Source: Sebastes aleutianus
Lineage: Eukaryota; Chordata; Actinopteri; Perciformes; Sebastidae
Assembly (NCBI GenBank): GCA_916700875.1
Contig: CAKAKS010000190.1
Location: forward strand, 186,001 to 250,000
DNA: 64,000 nucleotides
Reading direction: 5' to 3'
The position numbers were made by a program, and so were the translations under genes. The notes below the pieces were generated by a model. The model saw only the letters and a program-made list of their open reading frames with translations. It was not told where the DNA came from and ran no database searches. Shown in pieces: positions 37,815 through 49,084 of this stretch. Each line of letters opens with the position of its first letter. Positions within the stretch are counted from its first letter, which is position 1.

Positions 37815-38195
37815 CATTAGGGATGCAAAACCGAACCGTAAAAAAACAAACCGTTCAATAACGTACCAACCAAACCGTGGGCTTGTTGAACTGTTGCACC
37901 ACTACTGAATACAGGCCTGCTTATTATTTGATGAGGTGCCAGAGACCCTGAAGAGGCGCTTATCTGAACATAGGCCTACTTGACCATTAAGTAGCCTGCA
38001 TTATTTCATGTATAAAATCAGTGAAATATCATGAATTACTATCAATCAATCAAGCTATTCATATATTTTAGAGTTCAAACACGTTGGAATGGTTTTGTTT
38101 TTCTTCTCCATGAAGTGCAAAACAAACCGAACCGAAACTGTGACCCAAAAACCGCAATACAAACCGAACCGTGGGCTTGTTGCACCGTTGCACCA
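37815..38195. mobile_element. hAT-like MITE relic with repeated accgaaccgtgggcttgttg
   Basis: Begins ttagggatgcaaaaccgaacc. The motif aaccgtgggcttgttg..ctgttgcaccacta occurs at 37875 and again near 38170, the second followed by taacct. This resembles fish hAT MITEs. Confidence 0.45.
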
Positions 38196-39640
38196 CTAAC
38201 CTAATATTCCTTTGCAGCCGTGCATACTCCGATTAATGTAACCGGTGCTGAGCACAGCCTCCCTCTTTCATTCCTTCAACCATCTTCTTGAAAAGGTCGG
38301 CGTTGCGATATTTGCCCATATTCAAAAACCTGTTGATATCCAGGTCTTTCATTATGTTTAAAAGTAGGTGAGTGTCTCCTTCGGACCAGAAATGTGGGCT
38401 TCTCTTTTGGGCATGCATCTCTGCAAACTGTTGGCTAGTTGGTTTGTGTACAACGCACAGGAAAGAGGTCGAGTGTCCCAAACTGCTGTAAAAACCCCAA
38501 TTGAGACGCATATTCTGAATGAATACATGTCTAAAGAATGCTCTTAAAACCTGAATAATATCAGCATATATCACATGTCTTAATCTGAAAATGCTCCATT
38601 CGGAATAAATCCTAGTTCAGAATATCCAATGTTGACATGACCCATTGTCATATTCACAATAATAGTGGCATGTTAGTGTGCATGTAAATGTAGTCATTGG
38701 CATTATAGATATCAACATTCATTATAAATGTGTGAGTATCATTCCTGGGAAGTTAATATGCAGTTTTACTGTCAGAAACAGGGACTCAGTTTACTTATCC
38801 TTTAATCTTAATCCTTTAATCTTCATAGGCTCAGTTAAATCTGTATGACACACATTTCTACTATATCATAACATCAAACTCTTGTAAGAATAGACGGAAA
38901 AAATAAACTTTACTGCTTGCTGAATTGATGCGTAGAGATCATTACCACACAAAGGCTACAAACCACCACGTTTAATCTGCTCTCCGCGTGCACATGTGGC
39001 TCGTCTGATTGCTTCATCCGTCTGAAAAACCTGCTCAGTCACTTCTACTGCACCTCCTGCTGGTCTGCAGAGCTTTTCCTGCAACACTTTTATCAGATAA
39101 GATGTCGATCTTTACCTTTGATGTGGAGCCTGTTCAAAACGCCCAACAATGCCTCATTCTATACTATTGTGAAACGAGACGCTCGGCCTGGTTTACAGGT
39201 CTGCTTTGGCGCTCAGGACCTCTCACCTCCTTATCTCGCAGCACCACGCTTCATATTTTATGCCTTTGTCTCGTCGCAGTAGATTTACAGCACCATCACA
39301 TGTTTACGTACTGAAACCCAAAACATCCCATAAACCCATTTTCTGCAGTTACAGATCACTTTAGACCCTCTTTATCTGTGTGAGTGTGTGAATGCTATTT
39401 GCTCCATATTCGTGGACTTAATCACATATTTTAGGGCTGTATATGTGGGGCATGTTGCACTCTGACATTCTCCTGCTATTAAAAAGGGGGTCACCTCCGC
39501 TCCGCCGCTGAATGTGACCTTTGTTAAAGGAATTACGGGACACTTTATACAGTGTGATGATGAGCAGAAACAAAAGTCTGGGATTAAGCGGGAAGGAGAG
39601 CAACAAACAAGTGAACTCGTTAAAAACACAATAGACCCCT

Positions 39641-39660
39641 GTGTGGGTGGGTGTGTGTGT

Positions 39661-39717
<57 letters not shown>

Positions 39718-39731
39718 TGTGTGGGTGGGTG
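39641..39731. repeat. (GT)n microsatellite, interrupted
   Basis: GT repeat with a gtat and a gagt break and GGGT steps at both ends. Confidence 0.95.
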
Positions 39732-39783
39732 TTATAAATTGCATCCTGACACTGTTTGACAAGTTACTTATGGAAGTTCACTC

Positions 39784-40368
39784 CTGTGTTTCCATTCACA
39801 TATTTTGATGAGCATTTTTAAGTTAGAAAAACTGTTTGGAAACGGCAACATTTAATAAAACTTCCTCAGTTACGATAGTTTTTACGCTCGCTTGAGATGT
39901 TTTTTGTCTTTGTTGAAAAAGAGTTGATGCGCTAAATGGGATATGGAAACACCTTTGCCGATTAAATTCTGACGTAGCGAACATTTAACTCACACGACGT
40001 CTTTTCAGATATATATTTATATGGTCTTTGTCTCCGGACAGCATGAACCAACACTAGCTGACATGAAAGAACAATTAAAACTTGCCCGATTGAAACAAAT
40101 TCCTGAAGACCTCTCTCCATTTTTCTCTCCTAGATGGTTAGATGGCCAAGCCGACTTGTTTTGTTCCCTGTTCGCGACCTCTACTTCTTCTTCTACTCTG
40201 TTTACTGGTTGATTACAGTCAAGCGTAGTCTATAGCAGCAACTTCTGACCAAACTTCATAGCCGAATTTATTCGCTCCAAACCAGTTGATGGAAACGTGG
40301 CTGATTCACATTTCTTTATATTTCAACATTTTACTTAAAGTTTGCTCAGTTTGAATGGAAACGCAGCT
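39784..40368. mobile_element. MITE with ctg(t/c)gtttccattca terminal inverted repeats
   Basis: Left end ctgtgtttccattcacat; right end tttgaatggaaacgcag, its inverse with two mismatches. A 63-codon frame inside (40021-40212) has no known relative. Confidence 0.5.
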
Positions 40369-40837
40369 ACTAATAAACTGTGTGTTTTATTCTAAATCAA
40401 AGCACCAAACTGGTCAGTAGAGCTGGGTATAGTTTGACAATAATAATTGCAATCCAGTACCTGAGTTTTGGTACTGATATTAAGAAAATATTTAGCTGAT
40501 TTCTTGAGCAATATTAACATGTTTCTCTACAAAACTATTCATTTCAAAAGAAGCCAAACTTTTGCAAATGTGAAATGTTGTTTAAGCACAAACATCCGAA
40601 CCAACATTTTGCCCAGGTGAAATACATTTAAATTTTCCACACTTTTTGCGAAATCTCATCTCAGAAAGAAATCTAAGCGCGTCTTAGTTCTGTTTAGTCT
40701 CTGAATGTTAATACAACATTTTTCCCCCCTTTTCAGTGAACATACTGTATATTAATGGTTATGTACCGACAGCTGTCCCTTTACAACATTAAGGTTTAAG
40801 GTATTAAGTTTGTATTCCACTTGGAAAGGGGAAGCTA

Positions 40838-40887
40838 GACTGACTAGCTTCCACTCATTCCACTTTATGAGTGGAAGCTAGTCAGTC
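40838..40887. repeat. Perfect 21-bp inverted repeat, 8-nt loop
   Basis: The arm 40838-40858 is repeated in perfect inverse at 40867-40887 with loop tccacttt. A further inverse copy of ggaagctag lies just upstream (40830-40838), so two folds compete. Confidence 0.9.
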
Positions 40888-41852
40888 CTATAGCAGGCCT
40901 ATAGCTTGCTAAAATTAGCACAGATCACAACTATAATGTTACTTTTCGTTGTTTTTTTTTAACACTCTTCCCTCGGAGAACACTAACTTTAACTAATGTC
41001 ACTGTAGAAACTACAAAAGAAGCCAAACTTCCCAAATATTAAGTGTTGTATGAAACTCATGTCTGAAATGGCAAAATTATGATTTAAAAAAAGGAACTGT
41101 CGGATCAAAGAAATGAATAAACAAGACTGTGAAATCTAACAGGACATTTTATGCCAACTTTTAATACCTGACAGTCAAGACACGTTTCAGTACCAACAAA
41201 CAGCATGGAGGTCACCAAAGGAAATATCAATCATACACAGATGAGTACCAATATTTGTCAGCCGAGCAGTCAGCAGTGTTTTTCATCTGTCAGCTGCAGA
41301 CATTGAAAATGACGCCCAAGTGTGCGTTAAATGAGTTGTGACCCGCGGCTGTTCGCAGCCTCGCGGACCGCTGCACGAGCAGTGACTCTGCGAGAGAAAA
41401 GGAACAAAACAGAAAAACAAACGCCGGTGAAAGAGTGAACCTCCCTGCTCATCATCATCACGGCCCCATTCTTCCTCTCTCAATTGCAACTGAATCGCCT
41501 CGGTCTCATTACAGATTACGGCCTCAGCAGAGTGACTCTCCCCTTTCTCTCGCCTCTCTCCACACAGTCCCTCTCTTGATTAACATTTTCTGCTAGGCTT
41601 CACACCAAAGGCACAACCTGTGCTCTTTAAAGGCAGGGTGAAAAAAAAGCCATCAAGCGCTGGAGTGGAATCAGATAAGGCTATCAGGCAGGAGGCTTTA
41701 CTGCCTCGGCTTTGTCCTGCTCCTCCACCCGCCCTCGCTTCCTCCCTCAATCTCTCACTCCACTGCACCTTTTGTCCGGCTGATTCCCTGACGGAGTGCT
41801 CCCCTCAGCCTGGGACCCCCCGACCCGACCTCCTCCTCCACCACCGCACTGC

Positions 41853-41856
<4 letters not shown>

Positions 41857-41895
<39 letters not shown>
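41857..41895. repeat. (TG)n microsatellite
   Basis: Uninterrupted TG repeat. Confidence 0.95.
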
Positions 41896-41896
<1 letters not shown>

Positions 41897-42079
41897 GTAG
41901 TGAGACAAGAACAGGCGAGGCTGTGGTCAGGCCTGATGTTGATGTTGAACTTTCTTAAACTCCACTTCCTTCCCTGTTTACTCTGCACTTTAGACACAAC
42001 ATAGTTTATATTATAGTCAATAGTATGAAACGTATGTTAGTTTTATGATGTAATACAGTATATATAATATCTTTTCCTC

Positions 42080-42110
42080 AAAACAATCACCCCTTTTTGG
42101 TGATTGTTTT
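42080..42110. repeat. Perfect 12-bp inverted repeat, 7-nt loop
   Basis: aaaacaatcacc and ggtgattgtttt around a CT-rich loop. Confidence 0.85.
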
Positions 42111-44530
42111 CCAGTACAATCGCTGATTTTTGTTGCTACCGATAAATGTACTGGACAGGATATTTTACAGTTGAAAAATAAAATTGTCTGTACTCTCTGT
42201 TAGACAAACTACAGAATAGTGACACTGTTTGAAAACATATCTTTGTGCATTTCTGTACTTGAATTTATTGGCATTTATTGGCTTTTAGGCCGCTACCGAT
42301 ATATCTGCAGTAAACTAATGACGACCTGTTTAACGGTAAGGCTCTAATTACGCTGTTTCCTATGATAAACATAAACTTAAATACTTGAAATTTGATTTAT
42401 CATACAGAGATATAGCAAAAAGTGAATATTCACCCCAGTCCCCAGGTAGGTGAACACTAATACAAACAGCATATACATTATATACAACAAGCATTTACAT
42501 ACATGAGGTGGGAAGAGAGGTGTAATACTAGAAACCCCCCTCAATATGATGCAGTCCAGTACAACACCACCACTAACTATGACCTCAATACTCACACCTA
42601 TGACAGTGTCAACAAAAACTAAACATTATAGGCGTCATAAAAGTAGACTGTATAGCAGAACAGTTGTATTGGATTGCATTAAACTGTACCGCTGTACCTA
42701 ATAAAGTGGACATTGAGTGTATAATAAGTAAAATCTCAATCTGCAAAGAAACTAGTAAGAACAGCAGTAAAGTTAGTAAAAAGTTAAATAAACAAATGCA
42801 GGGTTCAACGTTTTCCACTTGGATCAGAAATCTACTTGCCCAAAGTCAATTTTTACTCCCCCCTCTGCAAACTGTTTTATTTATTAGTGGTCATCAAATA
42901 ACAACAAGGACTAAAGTTAATTGTCATGGTTTAATCTTTATGTTTATTTATTGAGAAGGAAGCGAGATGGCTCACTCCTTAGCTACTTCCATCATCATTT
43001 CTGGAAAAAACAATGTGTGCAATTCTTTTTACAGTAAGTAAGTAAGTTTACAAAATGGAAACAAGTAAAGTACAAATATCTTAAAAGTGAATTTAAATAT
43101 GTGGTATGTGAGTTCTTCCACCTGTGGAAAAAAGATGGACTCATAAGATAATAATACATCTATAACCTTCACACACCTGAATGGTTGTGGACGGTCAATA
43201 GAGAGTATAATAATGAACCATCACAGCTATCTCTCCTCCAGATGGTCAGTGAACCTCATCCGGCCTCGTTGGTGGATCCATTCACTCTCTCTCATAAGCT
43301 GCCGTCTCCCTTCAGCAGATTGACCAGTGCACTGATCCGACCACTGGGTGAATGTGTGCTGGTGTCTTTTGAAGACAGAGGACTTTAAATGTGGTCCCAT
43401 GCAGGCTGAGCAGCTCCAGATCCTCCTGGTCCTGCAGCTCCTTCTCATCTCAGATATTTGCAAACAGATGCGTGAAGCCGGCGGCCCGCAGCTTTTTTTT
43501 TGATCAATCAAGCTTTAACAAGTCAAGTTGACTAGATGCGAATGTACGATTTTGCATGTGAAAGGCCGAGGCAAGGGAAGGCCTGGTTTCGATTAGGCCT
43601 AAGCTGATAAATGGCGGATTCAAACAGCCCCCCTGCTACTGTGGAGAAACCCCAGAGGTCCAGGGGTTTAAGTCCAGACTGATATCAACTCTGTTGCTTC
43701 TCTTTCTTCTCCAAACCAATGAATAGATTCATTATTCAGTCGACTCATTCTCATCTCCTAAATTGAAGTGGCAGCAGCTTAAAAGCCTCATTTTCTAACC
43801 CCCTTTTTTTTCTAAGTCACTCTCCCTACCAAATTTGCCTACTGAAATATTCATGGGTGTGGTTAGCCTCAGTTTGTTCCCCCCCTCCCCCCCATGTAAT
43901 CATCGTTTTTATATTGGAGACTTTCATCATTGCATTTGAGTTAATGAAATAAGGTGCAGTTTATATAAAAAAACAGGGTCTTTAGAGCGAAGTATTTGAT
44001 TATGAACATTAAAGACACATACAAATTATTTTTTTTAGTATATATGTCATAATTAGTCTCTTTCCTTGCTTATTATCAATTTGTCCGATCTAGTATTTCC
44101 AGTTTCTTACTATTTGTGTTCATTCATGCTTTCATCATTCGCTCACAGTAAATACCTTTTTCCATGATAAAGCTGAATATTGTGGTTTATTTGAAGCTCT
44201 TGGCCGCTGCGTCTCCAGCATCTATTCATCTCACATTCTGTCTTTATGTAATAAAGACTCAGCAGCCAAGTGCCACTCTGCCCCCCCTCCCTCCCCTCCA
44301 TCACAGCCAACTGGACGTCCTGTGAACCACTCGCCCTGTATTGTCCACCCTCCGTGACCCTGGTGCGACCAGAGGAGAGAAATATTGCTCTAATCCACTC
44401 TGCACACACACTGAAGCCTAATTCTGTTACTCAAGATGGAAATCACTGTTATGCATGCTATAAAATGTAACACTCAAATGTGAATTCCACGAGCTCTAAA
44501 AAGTTTGTCTTTGTCTTCTTCTCTTTGCAG

Positions 44531-44601
44531 TCGACTTTTTGGCAAAGTATTGCATCTTCAGTCAGGAGAAGCTGGCGGAGTACAGAAGAGCTTTTGAAGC
44601 A
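44531..44601 (+). CDS. EF-hand gene exon: entering helix of the EF-hand domain
   Basis: The acceptor is ctctttgcag and the donor is agca|gtaagt; phase 1 to phase 0 (71 nt). The peptide FDFLAKYCIFSQEKLAEYRR ends in AFEA, an amphipathic helix of the kind that leads into an EF-hand loop. The loop follows at once in the next exon. Confidence 0.85.
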
Positions 44602-44696
44602 GTAAGTGAACAGACATTTACACCCTTTATATTCTGGATATTCTCCTTCACTCACTGTAAGATGTTTCACTCCCTGTTAAGAGCAAGATGATGACA

Positions 44697-44953
44697 CGGC
44701 TTCAACTAACAATTATTTTCTCAATTAATAGATTATTCGTTTGGTCTACAACTTCAGAATCGTAAAAGTTTCCCAGAACTCAAGTTGGCATATTTAAATT
44801 ACTTATTTTGTTCAAAGATATTCAATTTACTATGATAGAAAACCCCGAAAATTAGCACATATTTACATTTAAGAAGCTGAAACTGGTGAATTTTTGCTTT
44901 AGAAAAATGACAGTTACATGTCAATTAATTGACTAATTGTTTCCACTTGCATT
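44697..44953 (+). mobile_element. MITE, attaatca family, fullest copy
   Basis: Starts gcttcaactaacaattattt and has aattaatagattattcgttt, then attaattgactaattgtttc near its end. No coding capacity. Confidence 0.6.
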
Positions 44954-45129
44954 TTCCGGTGCTTTCAACTGCATCTCATGAATTAAAACATTTTATTTTT
45001 TCAGACTTCTGTTTCTACAGTCCAGAAAGAACTTGCTCAAGATTGTAATAATTTTTCTGAATTGTCTCCATACTGGATACCTTTGCCTCTTAGACCTTTA
45101 AAAGTCCTTCAGATGAACCACTGATCTGG

Positions 45130-45208
45130 ATGATGACGATGCTGCTGCTGATGATGACGATGATGAAGATGATGACGATGATGATGATGATGATAGTGAT
45201 GATGGTGG
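45130..45208 (+). repeat. (GAT/GAC)n repeat at the acceptor of the EF-hand exon
   Basis: Irregular GAT, GAC, GCT and GGT triplets, intronic in my model. Read in the frame of the next exon it gives a run of Asp and then Gly codons without stops from 45117 on. Confidence 0.9.
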
Positions 45209-45227
45209 TGGCGGTCTTTCTTTTCAG

Positions 45228-45338
45228 GAGGATGGTGATGGTGACGGCTACATCTCCTGCCTTCAGGCTCTACTCGCTCTTAAAAACATCGTCCCTGCAG
45301 AGCTGCTGTCTGATGAAGAAGAGATCTACGTCTACCGG
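45228..45338 (+). CDS. EF-hand gene exon: near-canonical EF-hand loop
   Basis: The acceptor is tctttcttttcag and the donor is taccgg|gtactg; phase 0 to phase 0 (111 nt, 37 codons). It begins EDGDGDGYISCLQALLAL. The loop has Asp at positions 1, 3 and 5, Gly at 6 and Ile at 8 as in Ca2+-binding EF-hands, but Gln in place of the usual Glu at 12. The exiting helix continues to ELLSDEEEIYVYR. A GAT-type repeat in the intron runs up to within 20 bp of this exon and is in the same frame. Confidence 0.88.
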
Positions 45339-45730
45339 GTACTGCAAATACACAACCATTCACATATACACACACACACACACATTTGACTGACACAAAA
45401 CGGCCCAATCAGAGCCTCCAACCCAAACAATCTTCATAAAAGTATTTTTTGTTTTAATAAACTGAAATGGCATTTGGTTTTGTCGCCATGTTGAGCCAAG
45501 TCTACTGAACTCAGTGACCTGAAGATCTTTGTCGTCAGGGGAAACTCTATGAGACTGATGAACTCTTATGCCTCATATCCATTGGATGGTTTACCTCAAC
45601 TCGACTCGCTTTTGGTACCAGGTCCTTTTCTCTAGTCGTGTTTCCACTGTGGATAGAACCCCGTCAGTGTAGGCGGGATTCTCAACTGATCGCCGTAGCG
45701 ATACCGCGTGAAACTGCTGTGTCCACCAGT

Positions 45731-45808
45731 CATGAATGTTTGGACAAAGTTTCATGGCAATCCATCAAACACTTGTTGAGATATTTCAGTCTCTGAACCA
45801 AAGTTCTG
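45731..45808 (-). repeat. Dispersed repeat fragment just before an exon
   Basis: Reverse complement of the core of the repeat (catggcaatccatcaaacac, ttgttgagatatttcag). It ends less than 30 bp before the acceptor of the exon at 45836. Confidence 0.55.
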
Positions 45809-45835
45809 GTTTTATATCTTGGTTTTTCGTTTCAG

Positions 45836-45933
45836 ATCCTGGAGCTGGTGGACTTCAGAGTGACAGATGGGCTCGTGGACCTGAGGCTCTTTGCTGTGAT
45901 TGCGAGCCTGGCACAGAAAGTCACCACCATGGA
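45836..45933 (+). CDS. EF-hand gene exon: degenerate second EF-hand
   Basis: The acceptor is ttcgtttcag and the donor is atgga|gtaagt; phase 0 to phase 2 (98 nt). The peptide is ILELVDFRVTDGLVDLRLF then AVIASLAQKVTTM. The D-G-x-V-D core resembles positions 5-9 of an EF loop, but the first liganding residues are missing, so it probably does not bind metal. The spacing to the first loop (42 residues, Gly to Gly) fits a paired EF-hand. Confidence 0.88.
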
Positions 45934-46154
45934 GTAAGTGACCTCCAGCAGACACACTCTGAACTCCTCAATGAAGCCCGTTAGACGAGTCCCTGACCTG
46001 CCATAAATAAGAATAAGAGTGTGTACGCAAATTTGTTCCAGCGATTTAGTCGTCGTGTGTGGGGCTCCCTTTGATCCTCTTCTCCTTGTGTCCTCAGACA
46101 TTTTATATGACTTTAGAAGTCAAAGTTATGAGGTAGGATGTGATAACGGCACAT

Positions 46155-46385
46155 GCATTAGTACTGAAATGATTCATCAATTAGTAGAAAGACATATCAA
46201 GTTATTTATTGAGCAAAAATGCTAAATATTATCTGGTTTCAGCTTCTCAAATGTGGGGAGTTGCTCTGATTTATATTGAATATATTTGTTTTTTGGACTG
46301 TTGGTGGAACAAAACAACATTTGAGGGCGTTAACGTGGGCCGTGGGAAATTATTATCGATAATACCAGTTAATTGCAGCCCTACA
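46155..46385 (+). mobile_element. MITE, attaatca family
   Basis: Starts at tactgaaatgattcatcaat and ends ccagttaattgcagccctac, the inverse of the ctgcaacta-type start of the family. Confidence 0.6.
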
Positions 46386-47485
46386 TTGGACCCTGTGCAG
46401 ACAGAAAGCATCAGTCTTGATTTGAACTTGTCCCCAGCGTCCTTGTGTCTCTACATTATGCCCCATATGCCGCAGATTCCCACACACATCGCTTTCTTCC
46501 TGCCCCGCGGGTGTGTAGCTTCCTACAGACAGGAGTGTGTGGAGCCAAGCCTCCTCTGGAGGTCTCCGAGGGTCAAGGCCTGCTCCCAAAGAGTGAGAGC
46601 TCCCTCTCAGCGAGGACGGGGTCAGGGTCACGGGTCCTCTGATTTACGGCCAGCCCTTTGTGTCGTGCATTAGAGGAGGCCTGTAGACTGCCTGCAACCA
46701 CTGGCACACACAGACCAGGGTGTCTCCTCTCTATGGAGGCAATTATAGTAATGATAATGAATGACCATATTAAACCTCCTCTCACAAAACTCCTTTTTGC
46801 AATTTGAATAATAAGAAGAGAGAAGATCAGCGCTCATAATGCCGCCTCCTAAACAAGGAGAAAACAAAAGCATCCTTCTGTCGTCTCATCCCAACTGAAC
46901 TAAATTGATCCTCTTACCTGTTTCAGTTAATCCTGTTGTCTCTAATCCTATTTCAGAAATGAGCTGCAACAGTAGTTACACAATCAGCCTTTCTGATCAT
47001 GCAAAGCTTTGAAATCTGAGGAGGTGTGTTTCCCGCATTTTTATATAGATTCTCCAATTTTACCTCGCACTAATTGCACCCGTCCCCCCCTCCTGTTACT
47101 CTCCCCTTTTCTTTTCAACTTTAACTGTCCGTCCCTCTCACGTCTCTAATCTCTCGGGCTCTCTTGTTGCCTACCTCTCACCCTCTGTGCCGTGCTGTTT
47201 TGGCCCTTGACTCAGCCCATCTGTCCCTGAGTAGCATTGTGTCCACCTCACACAGCGCCACATTCCCTCAGGGCAAGTCACATGATCTGCCAAGAAGCAC
47301 ATTGCCATGCAGGATTCCCAAACGGCATCCGTCTCGGTCATTGTTATTGTCACTGTCATGCCTTGTTGCTTGTGTTGCATGCGTTGAGAGTTACTGTAAG
47401 TGTCCTCGCTCCGGGAAATGCACTGAACTAAATGAGTCAGGAAGCAGAGGATGTTTGTGAAACCATGAGACAGCAAAACCTCGCC

Positions 47486-47516
47486 CTCCTCCTCCTCCTC
47501 CTCCTCCTCCTCCTCC
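47486..47516. repeat. (CTC)n microsatellite
   Basis: Ten CTC/CCT units. Confidence 0.9.
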
Positions 47517-48779
47517 AGAGAGTTCCCTCTCACTGCAGCCCGCTCAAAAATATCCCAAAACAACTCTCAATTCTGTCAAATGAAACTAGGTCAGAGTATG
47601 TTTGCATCCCTTCGCCCCCCGCCGGACTGTATACCGGCTCCCCAATGAGGAGACCGCCAAAATGTTGGGCATTACGTAAGCGAGAAGTCTTCTGTGTTGG
47701 CCACAGCGGGGTGCCAGAGGAGGGCCGACAAAAGAAAATGGGTTAGGCTGCTATTATCTTCCCCGCAGTCCATCACCAGTCCCCTAGCCCCTCGTTTACG
47801 CTCGCCATTATCACGCCAGTGTCCTTGGCGCACCAGCATTTGGACTCTTTTACTGCAAACCAAGTGCAATTAATGATCATTAGCTGGCCTGTCTGGCCTC
47901 ATCCCCATCAAGCCCCATCAAGCCCCAGCCTGCGCCGTGGTTGGAGGACAAGGGCCAATCACAGCACAGGGAGCACTCAGGCGTGCATTGCACTCGTTGG
48001 CCCAGTGCTTGGGCATTCTTCGCTCTAGCAGGCCATTGAGCGCGCGGCGAGGAGGGGCTCATTAACACAGGGCGCTCGTTAGAGAGGGGACGACCGTCGC
48101 TGTGCCACACGCTGGACAGGAGAGGTCTGTCCCCGACACAATCGGTCGTGTCTCCCTCTAATTATCCGAGCGGACCTAGATTTAGTTGGTCTGCGAGCGG
48201 TCACATTGCGGCAGAGTGTGCCCCGGTCGCTTCTTCCCCTCCCTCAACCTCCACACGAACCCCCCGCTCACCCCACTCACCCCCCGACACCCACTGTCCC
48301 CAAAACCAGGGCAGTTTTATCCGTTACTGTGGCGGGATGTCCACGTGTGCCCACGTATTGTTTGGCAGCCAGGCCACTGTGAGCAACCACAATGGGCTCA
48401 GAACACTTTACCATCACATCTCTGCAAACATCGCACGGGACGGAACCGCCAAAAATCACCCGCCACCGCCGCCGCCACAAACAGATTGTCCTGAATTTGT
48501 CTGCAGTGCCAACCAAAGTATTTACCAACACTCAAACTGTTTTTGGACAGATTTTACATTGATTGAAGATGAATGACATCATTTTTGTTATTGTGATTCA
48601 CAACAAACGAAGGCTTGTTAAAGGTGCACTGCACTGATTTGACTCTTTAAAATGTCCTCTGTGGCTCTGATGGAGCTTACCAAAGTCTGAAAAGTAACCC
48701 CTCAGGGTTATCTTTAAATTTATAACAGAAAACATGCATTACAAACTGAGGACGTGGGCATTCACCAGGCAGGAAGGGT

Positions 48780-48910
48780 GTAACGAAAGATTGAGTTGCA
48801 TTACGGGAAGTGTAGGATCCAGCTTGACCCACACACGAGACTAAGAACCAAGATCTCTCAACCTCTGCTGCCCATTCTTGATTTAATCTCTCTCTTGCAT
48901 GAAAATCCAA
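48780..48910 (+). repeat. Dispersed element, copy 3
   Basis: Contains gagttgcattacgggaagtg, taggatcc and ccaagatctctcaacctctg, matching the other two copies. Confidence 0.5.
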
Positions 48911-48990
48911 ATCAGTTTAGTACTTCTTTGAAATCTTTTGCAGAAGAATCTTTCACCAATTAATGTGATCATTTGTCTCTTTTCTTCCAG

Positions 48991-49060
48991 TGAGTTTATG
49001 CGATCACTAATCAGCGACATGGACTTCCGCTCTTTAGAAGTGAGGCTCTTCAAAGCGAAG
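48991..49060 (+). CDS. EF-hand gene exon (EFMRSLISDMDFRSLEVRLFKAK)
   Basis: The acceptor is tctcttttcttccag and the donor is gcgaag|gtaata; phase 2 to phase 0 (70 nt). The split codon makes Asp. The peptide is an amphipathic helix pair with regular hydrophobic spacing. A transposon relic begins about 25 bp after the donor. Confidence 0.85.
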
Positions 49061-49084
49061 GTAATATCCTCGACTTCTGCCGGC

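Larger units (their letters stand above)
32306..44530 (+). other. Large intron of the EF-hand gene (12.2 kb)
   Basis: The longest intron. It holds a ~205-bp tandem duplication (32464-32836), a dispersed repeat (33930-34290), GT/CA microsatellites, a MITE (35788-36333), a hAT-like relic (37815-38195), a terminal-inverted-repeat element (39784-40368) and perfect hairpins at 40838-40887 and 42080-42110. No exon is supported inside. Confidence 0.6.
45934..48990 (+). other. Intron of the EF-hand gene (3.1 kb), repeat-poor
   Basis: Apart from a MITE relic at 46155-46385, a CTC run at 47486-47516 and an element at 48780-48910, this intron is unique and GC-richer than its surroundings between 46400 and 48500. 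A 142-codon open frame (48148-48576) has no splice or domain support. A homeodomain-like palindromic cluster (caattaatgatcattag) lies at 47867-47884. Confidence 0.5.

Noticed and set aside
40021..40212. 63-codon frame in the 12-kb intron
   Set aside because: Lies within a terminal-inverted-repeat element and has no recognised relative.
48148..48576. 142-codon open frame in the intron before 48991
   Set aside because: Composition is Pro/Ser/His noise, there is no matching splice pair in phase, and both flanking exons already join in phase.
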